Origin: Thermotomaculum hydrothermale
GTDB lineage: Bacteria > Acidobacteriota > Holophagae > Thermotomaculales > Thermotomaculaceae
DNA: 64,000 bases
Assembly (NCBI RefSeq): GCF_016592575.1
Contig: NZ_AP017470.1
Location: 372,001-436,000, forward strand
Direction of reading: 5' to 3'
The notes below the pieces were generated by a model that worked only from the letters and a program-made list of their open reading frames with translations, made no database searches and had not been told where the DNA came from. The translations under genes and the position numbers were made by a program. This document shows positions 9,341-20,400 of this stretch, one piece after another. Every line of letters begins with the position of its first letter. The stretch's first letter is position 1.

Positions 9341-10261
9341 ATGTGGTGGATTTTTCTATTTTTTATTTTCGGCATAATTTCTGGGCTATTTTCCCAAAAT
9401 GAAAAACTATTAACAATTTCTGAAAAGGCTGTAAACATAGTTGTTTATTTTCTACTTTTTTTGTTAGGCGTTAGTACGGGAACAAATAAAAAATTAATAT
9501 CAGATTTTCCATCAATTGGTTTTGAAGCTTTGCTTATTGCCGTTTTTTCATTAACAGGGTGTTTTGTTTTTTCTTCTCTATGGGAAAGATTTGTTTGCAA
9601 CAGAAACGATATAAAAAATGAAGTAAATGGTAATAACAAAGAAAATAAAATCTCTATTACAGGAAGCCTCTATGTTGCGTTTTCTTTTGTTTTAGGGATT
9701 TTTTCAGGTTTTTTTCTGAATTCTGATTTAGATTTTTTAAAGAAAAATGATTTAATAACTCCCACATTGTACATTTTGCTTTTCTTTGTTGGTTTTTCAA
9801 TAGGTTCAGACAGGAATGTTTTAAAAAATATTAAAAAAATAGGGAAAAAAGCACTTCTTTTCCCTTTAATAACTGTTGTCGGCACTTTAATCGGAAGTCT
9901 GGGGATAGTTTTATTTAAAACTAATTTTTCTTATTTTGATGCAATGGCTGTTGGCTCTGGCTTTGGATACTATTCTCTCTCAAGTGTTATTATTGCTGGA
10001 TTAAAAGGTGATAGGTTGGCAACAGTTGCCCTTGTGGCAAATATTATAAGAGAAGTTTTTACCATCCTTTTTGCACCTATAATTTATTCACTATTTGGGA
10101 GGTTTGCATTAATTTCAAGCGGTGGTGCAACCTCAATGGATACCACTTTGCCTGTGATAATAAGATATTCCGGCAAAGAATTTGCCATTATTTCTGTTTA
10201 CCATGGTATTGTTTTAAGTGTTCTTGTTCCCTTTTTAGTTACTTTTTTCTGTAAAATTTGA
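9341..10261 (+). CDS. lysO: LysO-family (DUF340) lysine exporter
   Basis: 306 aa, about eight hydrophobic helices, inner membrane. Family hallmarks are LLGVSTGTNK in the N-terminal half and the conserved C-terminal block SGFGYYSLSSVII, LVANIIREVF and SSGGATSMDTTLPVI. The E. coli homologue exports lysine; that substrate is inferred here. Residues about 90-105 form a polar Asn/Lys-rich loop between the two halves. The ATG directly abuts the rimI stop, so it is translated from the same mRNA. Confidence 0.85.
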   Translation: MWWIFLFFIFGIISGLFSQNEKLLTISEKAVNIVVYFLLFLLGVSTGTNKKLISDFPSIGFEALLIAVFSLTGCFVFSSLWERFVCNRNDIKNEVNGNNKENKISITGSLYVAFSFVLGIFSGFFLNSDLDFLKKNDLITPTLYILLFFVGFSIGSDRNVLKNIKKIGKKALLFPLITVVGTLIGSLGIVLFKTNFSYFDAMAVGSGFGYYSLSSVIIAGLKGDRLATVALVANIIREVFTILFAPIIYSLFGRFALISSGGATSMDTTLPVIIRYSGKEFAIISVYHGIVLSVLVPFLVTFFCKI

Positions 10262-10326
10262 TTTTTTCAGAAACAATTTTATTTTTTTTAAGTATAATTA
10301 TCTGAAAAAGAAAAAACGGAGGGGGC

Positions 10327-12492
10327 GTGAGCAGGAGTAAATTTTTATGTGTTTTCTCTTTATTTTTTTTATTTGCTATTAACTCATTTTCATTTGATTT
10401 TAAAATTCCCTTTGTTGAAAAGGCAAATATTAAAATTGATGGGAAATTAAATGAGCGTGAGTGGGAGAATGCTTATACAGTCAATGACTTAACCCAGCAG
10501 GAGCCTGTCCCCGGAGGAAAAACCCCTTATAAAACAGTTGTAAAAGCATTTTGCGATAAAAATAACCTTTATTTTGCTTTTGTTTGCTATCAGCCAGAAA
10601 ATACAATCACCATCCATACTATGCTAAGAGACGGAAATATGAGGGGAGACGACTATGTGGCTTTAATCCTGGATACTTTTGGCGACGGTAAAACAGGATT
10701 TATGTTTCAGGTAAATGCAGCAGGTACAAGGAGAGACGGGCTTATATCAGACCCTGAATATATTTCAACAGATTGGGATGGAATCTGGACGGCAAAGAGC
10801 AAGATTTATAAAAATAAATGGATTGTTGAAATAAAAATTCCTGCGGTAACTTTGCAGTTTAGAAAACACCATCCATTTTTCAATGTTGAATTTTATTGTT
10901 TTGTAGCAAAAGATATAATTACCTTCAGGTGGGTTGGAACAACCCTTGATGCTCAACCATACGATGTTAAACTTACCGCCACAATGAAAGGTGTTGATAG
11001 ATTATCTCAGGGTAAGGGGATTTCCTTTTCTCCCTATGCAGTTACAAAGATAAACAAAAATTATGAAAATGGGAAACATTCAACATTGCAGGGAGAGGCG
11101 GGCTTTGACTTAAGATGGAATATAACCCCCGGTATTTTTGCAATGTTAACAGTGAACACTGATTTTGCTGAAACCGAAGTGGATACTCAACAGATAAACT
11201 TAACAAGATTCCCTCTATTTTTTCCTGAAAAGAGAGAGTTTTTTCTTGAAGGCTCAAATTTGTTTGATTTCGGCGTAGGATTAGGTCATGATTTTATCCC
11301 CTTTTATTCAAGGAGAATAGGGCTTTACGAAGGGAATGAGGTGCCTATTGATTACGGAGTAAAGGTTTTAGGCAGACAGGGCAAAGTAAGTGTTGCTGGT
11401 TTGTATGTTAAAACAAGGGATTCTTACAATTTGCCGGGTACCGATTTCTTTGTATCAAGACTTGCTTATGATATTACCGATAATTTCAAGGTAGGAGCTC
11501 TTTTAACTGATGGAGACCCTGACGGGGTAAGTGATAACACCTTCACAGGTGTTGATGCGGTCTGGCGAACTTCCAATTTCCTTCACAAAAAGAAAAATTT
11601 TCTTATAGGAGGATGGTGGGGGGATTCCTCTGGAGATACCACAGGAGACGACACCGACGGATACGGGTTTAAGATTGATTACCCCAACGATTTAATTGAC
11701 GCAAACATTAGCTATAAAAAATTCGGTAAAGATTTAAACCCTGCATTAGGTTTCCTTCCAAGGCCAGGGACAAAGCAGTTAAGCGGGGGAATTGCTATTC
11801 AGCCAAGACCAAAGGGGAGGCTTGGCGAATTTGTAAGGCAGTTTTTCTTTGAATTTTTCGGAATGCAGGTTAGAAATGTAAAAGGCTACATTGAAAGCTG
11901 GAGAATTTTTACTGCTCCCATAAATCTGGTTACCCCTGCTGGTTACCACTTTGAGTTCAACTATGCCCCTCAATACGAATATTTAACTGATGATTTTGAG
12001 ATTGCCGAAGGGGTTGTTATCCCGGCAGGAGGTTATCGGTTTAACAGGGAAAGGATTGAAATAAACATGCCACGCTCAAAATCACTTCAATTTGGTGGAA
12101 GAGTCTGGTTTGGTGATTTTTACAATGGAAGGTTGAACCAGTGGGAAACATACATGCAGTGGAGCAATACAGACGGTTCAATTCAACTTACAGTTGAAGC
12201 GGAAAATGATTACGGTTATTTGCCTGAGGGAAACTTTATTGAGAGATTGTGGCAGGTGAAACTAATTTATGCCTTCAACCCTGATTTTGTTATTTCAAGT
12301 TACACCCAGTACAATTATTCAAGTGGTGAAATTGGAATGAATAACAGGATAAGGTATACAATTGAGCCAGGAAAAGACATTTTCTTTGTATGGAATTACA
12401 ACTGGCAGAGGTTTGACGGGGAGTCTCTTTTTAATTCAAGGCTTACCGGGAATCAGATTGCTGTAAAAATACGCTGGACATGGAGAAAATAA
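10327..12492 (+). CDS. DUF5916-type outer-membrane protein with family 9 carbohydrate-binding-like domain
   Basis: 721 aa with a GTG start behind GGAGGGGG and a signal peptide (hydrophobic residues 6-20, cut about NSFSF). Residues about 30-220 form a CBM9-like beta sandwich (KIDGKLNEREWENAY, DDYVALILDTF, GTRRDG, DWDGIW). The remainder is rich in alternating aromatic strands and contains RFPLFFPEKREFFLEG, typical of DUF5916 proteins. It ends in strands with aromatic termini expected of an outer-membrane barrel. Function of the family is unknown; an uptake or surface-binding role is inference. A TATAAT lies at 10293-10298. It stands alone and is followed by a shared terminator. Confidence 0.82.
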   Translation: MSRSKFLCVFSLFFLFAINSFSFDFKIPFVEKANIKIDGKLNEREWENAYTVNDLTQQEPVPGGKTPYKTVVKAFCDKNNLYFAFVCYQPENTITIHTMLRDGNMRGDDYVALILDTFGDGKTGFMFQVNAAGTRRDGLISDPEYISTDWDGIWTAKSKIYKNKWIVEIKIPAVTLQFRKHHPFFNVEFYCFVAKDIITFRWVGTTLDAQPYDVKLTATMKGVDRLSQGKGISFSPYAVTKINKNYENGKHSTLQGEAGFDLRWNITPGIFAMLTVNTDFAETEVDTQQINLTRFPLFFPEKREFFLEGSNLFDFGVGLGHDFIPFYSRRIGLYEGNEVPIDYGVKVLGRQGKVSVAGLYVKTRDSYNLPGTDFFVSRLAYDITDNFKVGALLTDGDPDGVSDNTFTGVDAVWRTSNFLHKKKNFLIGGWWGDSSGDTTGDDTDGYGFKIDYPNDLIDANISYKKFGKDLNPALGFLPRPGTKQLSGGIAIQPRPKGRLGEFVRQFFFEFFGMQVRNVKGYIESWRIFTAPINLVTPAGYHFEFNYAPQYEYLTDDFEIAEGVVIPAGGYRFNRERIEINMPRSKSLQFGGRVWFGDFYNGRLNQWETYMQWSNTDGSIQLTVEAENDYGYLPEGNFIERLWQVKLIYAFNPDFVISSYTQYNYSSGEIGMNNRIRYTIEPGKDIFFVWNYNWQRFDGESLFNSRLTGNQIAVKIRWTWRK

Positions 12493-12497
12493 AAAAA

Positions 12498-12523
12498 GGG
12501 GCTTATAAAAGCCCCTATTCTTT
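12498..12523. terminator. Bidirectional terminator between convergent genes
   Basis: Perfect 7-bp stem GGGGCTT (12498-12504) / AAGCCCC (12509-12515) with an ATAA loop. It is flanked by A7 on the left and ATTCTTTTT on the right, so it can serve both the DUF5916 gene (+) and fumarase (-). Confidence 0.85.
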
Positions 12524-12545
12524 TTCCTATTAAGAAATAATTTAT

Positions 12546-13133
12546 TTAATCTATCCCTAAAAGCTTTTTACTCTTTTCAAGTGATTTTTCAAGTACAGTT
12601 TTGTGAAGGGAATTTCCGTGGGAATCCATTGTTACCACAACAGGGAAGTCTTTTACCTCAATTACCCAGAAAGCCTCTGGTGTTCCAAACTCTTCAAGCA
12701 TGAAAACTTCTTTTACCTTAACAACTCTTTTGGCAAGCAATGTTCCCAGTCCCCCAACTGCGTGAAAGTAAACTGCGCCAACTTCCTGCAAGCCTTTTAA
12801 AGTCTTTTCTCCCATTCCGCCTTTACCAATAACACCTCTCACCTGATACTCTCTAATAACATCTGCCTGATAAGGTTCTTCCCTTGATGAGGTGGTTGGG
12901 CCTGCTGCAACAAATTCCCATTCTCCGTTTTCGTTCTTCTTTACAACAGGGCCGCAGTGATAAATTACGCTATCTTTAAGGTATGGCCTTATAAAGTCAG
13001 GCTTTTTTTCAACCATAAGTTTGTGAGCCTGGTCCCTTGCAGTTACCATTGTGCCGCTTAAAAGAACCTCGTCGCCTATTTTAAGTTTTCTTATCTCTTC
13101 TTCCGAAACAGGAAGGTTTATTTTAATCGTCAT
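12546..13133 (-). CDS. fumB: Fumarate hydratase class I, beta (C-terminal) subunit
   Basis: 195 aa. Forms the iron-sulfur fumarase together with the alpha subunit and carries the C-terminal domain of class I fumarase/tartrate dehydratase. Recognisable blocks: DEVLLSGTMVTARDQAHK, YHCGPVV, AAGPTTSSR and the GKGGMGEKT loop. Start ATG at 13133 with AGGTGG upstream, overlapping the alpha gene by 11 bp, as usual for this pair. Reversible hydration of fumarate to malate in the cytoplasm is expected; a tartrate dehydratase role cannot be excluded. Confidence 0.9.
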   Translation of the reverse strand: MTIKINLPVSEEEIRKLKIGDEVLLSGTMVTARDQAHKLMVEKKPDFIRPYLKDSVIYHCGPVVKKNENGEWEFVAAGPTTSSREEPYQADVIREYQVRGVIGKGGMGEKTLKGLQEVGAVYFHAVGGLGTLLAKRVVKVKEVFMLEEFGTPEAFWVIEVKDFPVVVTMDSHGNSLHKTVLEKSLEKSKKLLGID

Positions 13134-13995
13134 ATTCCACCTCGCCGTTTGACATAATTCTCATGGTTTTTCTTCTAAATGCCCAGCACATATATGAAAC
13201 TGAAACATAATATGTTGCAGGGTGTCTATGTTGAGCATCCACAAAAACATCTAAAACAGTTGTTTTCCCGCCAAACCCCATTGGGCCTATTCCCAATTCG
13301 TTTAACTCTTTTTCAAGCCTGTCTTCAAATTCTGCAAGGACAGGATTCTCATTATTTGAGCCCATTTTTCTAAAGAAGGTTTTCTTTGAAAGAAGGTAAG
13401 AAACCCCTCTGTCTCCGCCAATTCCAACGCCTATTGTTCCAGGTGCACATCCAAAGCCCTGTGCCTTTGTTACGGCATCAATAATAACCTTTCTAACACC
13501 CTCTAAATCCCTTCCAGCCTTTAACTCTGCATTTGGAAGTTTATACTGGGCGCCAACATTTTCGCTTCCGCCGCCTTTAAGCATAAGTTTAAACTCAATA
13601 TAGTCTTTGTCCCAGCAATGATAGGTTATGTAAGGTGCATTTTTACCAACATTGTTGCCTGAATTCTTCCCTGTAACAGGGTCAACAGCATTTGGCCTTA
13701 AATAATTCTTTTCAGTTGCCTCAATTGTTGCCTTTTTAATCTCTTCAGTAATTTCCCATTCCTTCATTCCGTATGGGTAATTTACATAAAAAATAACATG
13801 CCCCGTATCCTGGCAAATAGGGGTTGAATTTTCCCTTGCAAGCTTAACATTTTCAAGGATAACATTGAACACACTTTTCTCAGTTGAGCCTTCATCAGCC
13901 TCTTCATAAGCCCTTTTTAGCCTTTCCTCAACATCAGGGGGCAAATCCGTTGACGCTCTCCTTATCAATTCCAGAATATGATTCTTTAATTCCAT
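13123..13995 (-). CDS. fumA: Fumarate hydratase class I, alpha (N-terminal) subunit
   Basis: 290 aa. Binds the labile [4Fe-4S] cluster of class I fumarase. Three candidate cysteine ligands are visible: PICQDTG, GFGCAPGTIGVGIGGD and MCWAFRRKT. The SGNNVGKNAPY and GGGSENVGAQ blocks are typical. ATG start with GGGAGTGGGAGT upstream; a promoter lies at 14057-14085. With fumB it supplies the TCA-cycle fumarase step, and oxygen sensitivity of class I enzymes fits an anaerobic lifestyle. Confidence 0.92.
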   Translation of the reverse strand: MELKNHILELIRRASTDLPPDVEERLKRAYEEADEGSTEKSVFNVILENVKLARENSTPICQDTGHVIFYVNYPYGMKEWEITEEIKKATIEATEKNYLRPNAVDPVTGKNSGNNVGKNAPYITYHCWDKDYIEFKLMLKGGGSENVGAQYKLPNAELKAGRDLEGVRKVIIDAVTKAQGFGCAPGTIGVGIGGDRGVSYLLSKKTFFRKMGSNNENPVLAEFEDRLEKELNELGIGPMGFGGKTTVLDVFVDAQHRHPATYYVSVSYMCWAFRRKTMRIMSNGEVEYDD

Positions 13996-14056
13996 ACTCC
14001 CACTCCCTCTATTTTTTCGGTTGATAACCTAAAACAATTCGCACTGATAAATAAAT

Positions 14057-14085
14057 TATATAACATTTTTATCCTTTGATGACAA
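14057..14085 (-). promoter_or_regulatory. Promoter of the fumarase operon
   Basis: On the minus strand TTGTCA (14080-14085), 17-bp spacer, TATATA (14057-14062, part of TATATAAT). It lies about 60 bp upstream of the alpha-subunit start. Confidence 0.5.
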
Positions 14086-14349
14086 AAGAGAGTTTTTAAA
14101 TTCATAGGGAATTAAAAAATGTTTTACAAAAAATCTCAATGATTAAGTAAATTTTAGAAATTGTATGAAAATTTTATAATAAATAGGAATGGATGTGTTT
14201 TTTTTGTCTTCTTATTTGTGAGAAAATTTGAAAAAAGTTAATTTCCAAAAGGATTGGAATTGTTGCTGATTATTGTGAACAGTGAAAAAGAAAGGGGAAT
14301 AAAAAATATTTTTCTGCCAACTTTTTTATTGTTTCCTTCGTCTTATAAT

Positions 14350-14379
14350 TTGATTTAAGTTAACTTTTAGATGTATAAT
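14350..14379 (+). promoter_or_regulatory. Promoter of the M6-type protease gene
   Basis: TTGATT (14350-14355), 18-bp spacer, perfect TATAAT (14374-14379). It leaves an untranslated leader of about 110 nt with two small dyads: ATCC/GGAT near 14430, and TGGACT (14450-14455) / AGTCCA (14464-14469). The remaining 13996-14350 intergenic DNA holds only the divergent fumarase promoter and AT-rich sequence. Confidence 0.5.
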
Positions 14380-14496
14380 GTAAAAAAATTATACTGGAAT
14401 GTTGTGGGAAAAGGTGACAAAGTACTATCCTGAATCGGATTACTTGACCTGGACTGTTGAGTTAGTCCATTACTAATAATTTTTAAAGGGGGGAAG

Positions 14497-17400
14497 ATGG
14501 TTAAAAATGTATTAATTTTTTTGATTTCTCTTTCTGTTTGCTTTAACTCCTTTTCAATGGTGGCAAATCCCTTTTTGAAACAGGTTAAGCAGCCTGATGG
14601 GAAAGTTGTTAAGGTTCATTATGTGGGAAATGAGTGGAAGCATTACCTGATTGATGAAAGCGGGAATATTCTTGAGAGGGATAAAAAGGGTTTCTGGGTG
14701 AAAAGGGGAAGTTATAGAGATGTATTAAGTAAAAAGCCATCTTCCCCCCGTGTTTTTAATGATTTTAAAAATCAAAAGGAAGGTAAGGGCCTGTCAGAGT
14801 TTATTTATAAAAGGATGTACAACGATTTTTTGAAAAAGGGCTATTCTTTTGAAAGTTCTAATTTCAAGGGAAATACAAAGGGAAGTTTTAACCATCCTGT
14901 TCTCGTAATCCTTGTTGAGTTTTCAAATTTCAGCCATGTTGCAACAACTCCGTCTGACTGGGCAAATAGTTTTTTTTCAGATAAGGGGAAAACGGTTAAA
15001 AACTATTATAAAGAGGTGTCTTACGGAAAGGTAAATATTGTCCCTGTATCAGATTCATTTGGGGAAAGCGACGGGGTTGTTGGCTGGATTACACTTCCTT
15101 ACAACCATCCGGATACGGGAAACAGTATAACACTTGATAATTTAAGGATTGCGTCAGACGCAATAAAAAAGGCAGACAAATATGTTGATTTTTCAAAGTA
15201 CGATAAAAACTGGGATGGGGTTATTTCTGTTAATGAGTTGTCTATTTTTATAGTTGTTGCAGGCTATGAGTGTTCTTACTCTCCCCAGTACCACCCCTCA
15301 ATATGGGGGCATAAGGCTGCACTATATCCTGAATACGGCTATCCTGGTGTTCTTTGTGATGGGGTTTTAGTCGGGGAGTACAGTGATAACCGGGCAAAGA
15401 CAGGCGGATACATGGAGATAGGAGAGTGGCAGCAGTCTAATGAAAATGACGGGCATAAGGCAACAATAGGTATTATGTGCCACGAACTTGCCCACGATAT
15501 GTTCGGGATAATTGATTTGTACGATACAGATTATTCAAGCCAGGGAATAGGTTGTTTTGGCCTTATGGGTGCAGGCTCCTGGGGAATGGCTAAAGACGAC
15601 AGTTTTCCGGGGGAGACACCTGTTCACTTTTGTGCTTGGTCTAAGATTTTTTGCGGCTTTCTATCCCCGCAAACAGTTTTTTACGGGGATGTAACTGTCA
15701 ACTCAATTGAGGATAATCAAGATATTAAAAAGATTTTAACTCCTGAAAGTGGCGAGTACTTCCTTGTCTCCAACAGGCAGCAGAAGGGCTTTGACAGGGG
15801 GCTTTACGCCTTTTTCGGTGAAGATGGAGGCGGTCTTGCAGTTTGGCACATAATAGATAAGGCATACAACAACAATCTGGACTTTTACAGAAAGGTTGAC
15901 CTGATTTCTGCAAGAAGGTGCGGGGATATGTTAAGCTGGTATGATTTAGGAAAGAGAGAAGATTTGTTTTTTGAGGGAAACAATACAAGTTTAACTCCTG
16001 ACACAATTCCCTCTTCAAATATTTCAAACGGGGTTGATAGCAGGGTAAAACTTACAGATATATCTAATTCCTCAGATGAAATGAGTTTTAAACTCTCTTA
16101 CACTTCCCCTGTTTTTTCAACCTTAAACTATAAAGCAAACTCATGGTCAGGGGTAGATGATTATAGTTACCTTGCAATTGATAGAGAGAGAGGCCTTGTT
16201 TTTGCCTTAAATATGGAAAACGGGGTACAGATCTACAGGATTAATGAAGATAAGTTTATCCCTGTTTCAAAGATTGACTCAATTGGTCTTTTTGTCAGGT
16301 GCAGGTATAAAGACGGTTATTTGTATGTAATAGATGCCAAAGGAAGGGCATTAATTTATAATATTTCAGATGAGAATAATCCATACCTTGTTTCTCAAAT
16401 AGACTATGGCCACCAGAGTATGGATTTGATTATCAGGGATAATTACCTTTACATTTCTGTTGGGGATGGGTTTTTAATAGTTGATATTTCAGATAAATCA
16501 AACCCCTCTATTGTTTACGAGAATTATAGTTTAACTGCTGTTTTAGATATTGCCTTAAAGGGGGATGCCCTTTATGTTACCTCTTATTCAGGCAGATTTA
16601 TTCAAAATCCTGAAAGGGGGGTTTTGGTTTTTAATGTTCAGGATAAGGGAAATCCACATTTTGTTACAAGGCTTGATACAGGGGATGATACAAGATGCGC
16701 AATTGTTTATGGAAACTATCTTTTTGCAGGGGAAGGCCCTGATTACCTGTACGATATAAGCAATCCTTTAAATCCTGTTTTTGTTAAAAGGTTGAAAATT
16801 CACGGCACTTTCTGGAGAATTTTCGGGCAAGACCTTTTAGTTTCAACTTATGGGGATGTAAATGGAACTCTTCGCTGCTATGACCTTTCAACAATCCCAG
16901 ATGTCCCTCTTAAGTGGAGTGTCTTTCAAAAGACAGGTTGTTTTGCTGAATTTAATAGTTATTTAATATACGAGAATTCTTATAACAACTCTTTAGACCT
17001 TTGCCTTTTGAAGGATTTTGAGTGGCGCAAGGTAATGGTTGATAAAACTGTTTTAGGGGATTACTCTTTTTTGCGGTCAACAATTAAGAGAGACGGAGAT
17101 ACATTTTTCAGAAACGATACAAAAAAAACCTATGGTGTTAAGGTTAACGGGGATTCTTTTTCAGATGTAAAAGAAATTCCATTTGAGCAGTTTTTTGTAA
17201 AGAATGGAATTTTTTATAGTTTTGAATACAGTGATGGCGGTTACTTTTTTAAGGTTTTTGAGGGAAATGAGGATTTAACAAAATTTGAATATTTAGGCAA
17301 GGGGCAAACTGATTTTAATTTTAGGGTACTGGACAGCCTGTGTGCAAAATACAACAATCTCTTGTTTGTGCCAGGTGTTAATAAGGATGAAAACGGGGAT

Positions 17401-20400
17401 TATTACTATGGTGTGGATGTGTTTGATGTTTACAACCTGTCAAATCCAGTAAAATTATCAACTATTAGTTTTGAAAAAAACAAGTATATTTCAGGGATAG
17501 CCTATAAAAACAATTTTCTTTACATAGTAACTGAAGAGGTTAAACCAAACAACACTCCTGACACATTATACCTCTATACTATTTCAATGGATGATTTAAA
17601 CAATCCTGTTGTAATTGACACAATAGAGTTGAATAGAAAGGATGGCTATTTAAACTTTTTCCCTGTTTACTTTGACTTTGTTAAGGGAAAACTCCTTTTA
17701 GCAAGATGTGATGCAGCAATAGATGTGTTTAAACAGAATTCAGACGGGACATTAATTAGAGAAAACGAGATAGATTTGTCAAATTATTCTTTTAACGGAA
17801 TTTACAACTTTGATATTGACGGGGATTATGCCTATATTGGTTGTGATGTGAGTATTTTAAAGGCTGACATATCTGATTTAAACAATTTTAAAATAGTAAA
17901 ACAACTTCCCTTACCTTATTCAGATTTTATTGAGATTTTAAACAGGGATTACATTGTGTCAATTATACAGTCGTGGGGAGAATTTTTCCTTATTGATAGA
18001 AACGCCTGGGAGTCAGATTTACCTGTCCTTGATAGAGTTTATGCAGACTATTTTATTTCAGATTACTGTATTGACGGGGGTAATGTCTTTTATGTTACAA
18101 GCAAAAGTGTCGTTAAACTAAAGATTAACGGGGATTCTATAGATGAGGAAAAGAGGGCTTCAATATTGCCATTCAACGACATTAGTATGGTGCATTCAAG
18201 GTCAACCTTGGGACAGGATTCAAACAATGTTTATGTGCTTACGAGAGGTGGGCAAAATTGGATGTTTTCCGTGTTTAGAAAAAGCGATTTAAGCCTTGTT
18301 TCACAAAAGCCTGTTCCTGAAAATTCTCTTATTGAAGAGAGTGAAATTTTTGGAAGAGACCTCTATGTTGTCGTCAAAGAGGATGGTGGATATTATCTAA
18401 AACACTATCAGGCGGATTATTCTTACGATTTAAGTTTAAAAGGGAGTGTAAAATTAAACGATAGAAGGGATGACTTTTTTATTTCCATGGTTAAAAAGGG
18501 GAATTACATTGTTTTAAACAACTTTTTTGAGGATTTGTATGTTGTAAAAACACTTAATAATGGGAATTTAAGCCTTGTTAACACCTATAAGAGAGAGGGA
18601 TTTGGATTTTTAAGGGTAAGGGGAGATTACCTGCTATTGTGTGGTTACGGGATTAAGTTGTTTTCTTTTAACGAAGGTGAATTAAACAAGGTTGACTGCA
18701 TATTTGATAATTTTTCAGCAGACGATGCATACTTTGACGGGAATACTCTTGTTACAGTGTTTAAAAATATTATGAGGTTTTACAACTTTGACGGGGGAAG
18801 GTTTTATCCTGCTGGAAGCGTAAAGTTAAACGATTCTGTTGATACAAATTATGTTGAAAAGGTTGGAGATAAATTCCTGCTATTTGATTTAGTCCACGCA
18901 ACAAGGATATGGGTTGTTAAAGAGTGTGATAAGCCTGTAATCTCTTCCTTTAATTCAGATAAATCAAGGGGGGCTGTTCCTTTAATAGTAAACTTTGAGG
19001 CAAACCTTGAGTCATATCCTGAAAATTCTGTTTTTCAGTGGGATTTTGACGGAGATGGAGAAATTGATTTGCAAACTCAAACACCTGTTGCAGATTATAC
19101 CTATTTAAAAGAGGGGCATTATTCTCCGTGTCTTATAGTTAAAACTCCTGACGGAAATGAGATAAAATCAGAGAAACTTGCAATTACCGTGTATTCAGAC
19201 AAGCCTCTCACAATCCCTCTAAATTTTGGAAACTGGTATAACAAAATTAAACTAGTTTTAATCAACAACGAAGATTCTGCAATTAACCTTAATGTTGCTT
19301 TAAAGGATGGAAGTGGAAATGAAATAGAAAGCAGGTCTGTTGAAGTTGGGGGAATGGGAAGGTGTGACCTTGATTTTACTGCAACAGATGGCTTTATTGA
19401 GATTACAGGTGAGGGAAATTACTCTGCTTATGTTTACCTTGAAGGGGAAAACAAAAAGAGTTCAGCCGTTGCTGACAGGTGTTTAGGTTCAACTTTAATA
19501 ATTCCCCACATTGCAGAGGAAAGCAATTTTTGGGATTCAATTGTTGCATTTTCATCGTTTAAGAAAGAGGATTTTAGGATTGAGACCAGTTGTTCTAAAA
19601 AGGATTTCAACGGCTTTTCAAATGTAATGAATGTTGAGGATTTGTTAAGCGGTGATTGTGCCGACTATCAAAAGGGGTGGGGAAAGTTAAATCTCTTTGG
19701 CAACAATCCTTTAAGTGATGAGGAAAACGGTGCTGGCTTTGAGTTTTTTGTAAAAAACAATAGTGACGGTGCTGGATTTTCTCTAAACTCTGAAGGGAAT
19801 AATACTCTTATTATCCCCCACATCCCTGATGAAAGGGATATATTCTGGACAGGCATTGTAATTGATAACCTTTCTAACAGGGATAATGAAATCCTGTTCC
19901 ACTTTTACTATAAAAACGGTATGCCATTAGACATTGATTACTCTTACACCTTAAAGCCTTATGAAAAACTTAAAAGGACAATTGCAGGTTTATTCCCTGA
20001 TTTGCCTGAAGGCGTTGTTTCCTGCGTTGTTGAAGGGGAATTGCCTTTGACAGGGTGTGAAATTTACGGTACTTTTGATGCCGGCATTGCTGGATTTCCC
20101 CTTGATTTTTCTAAATCAACAGAAGGTGCAATGCCTGTTGTTAAAGGGGATAACCTCTGGAATGGGATTGCCGTTTTCAATTCATTGAATAAAGGGATAA
20201 GTCTAACCTTGAAACTTTATTCAAAAGATGGAACATTGAAGGATGAGAGGGCTATTGAGTTGCTTCCCTATGAACACAGGCAATTTGTTTTAAGTGATAT
20301 TTTTCAGATTGAAAAGGGTGATACTCTGCGCTTTTCATCTGATTTGCCTGTTTCATTTATTGAGGTGCAGGGGGATAAGGGTTACAAGACAATGAATGCG

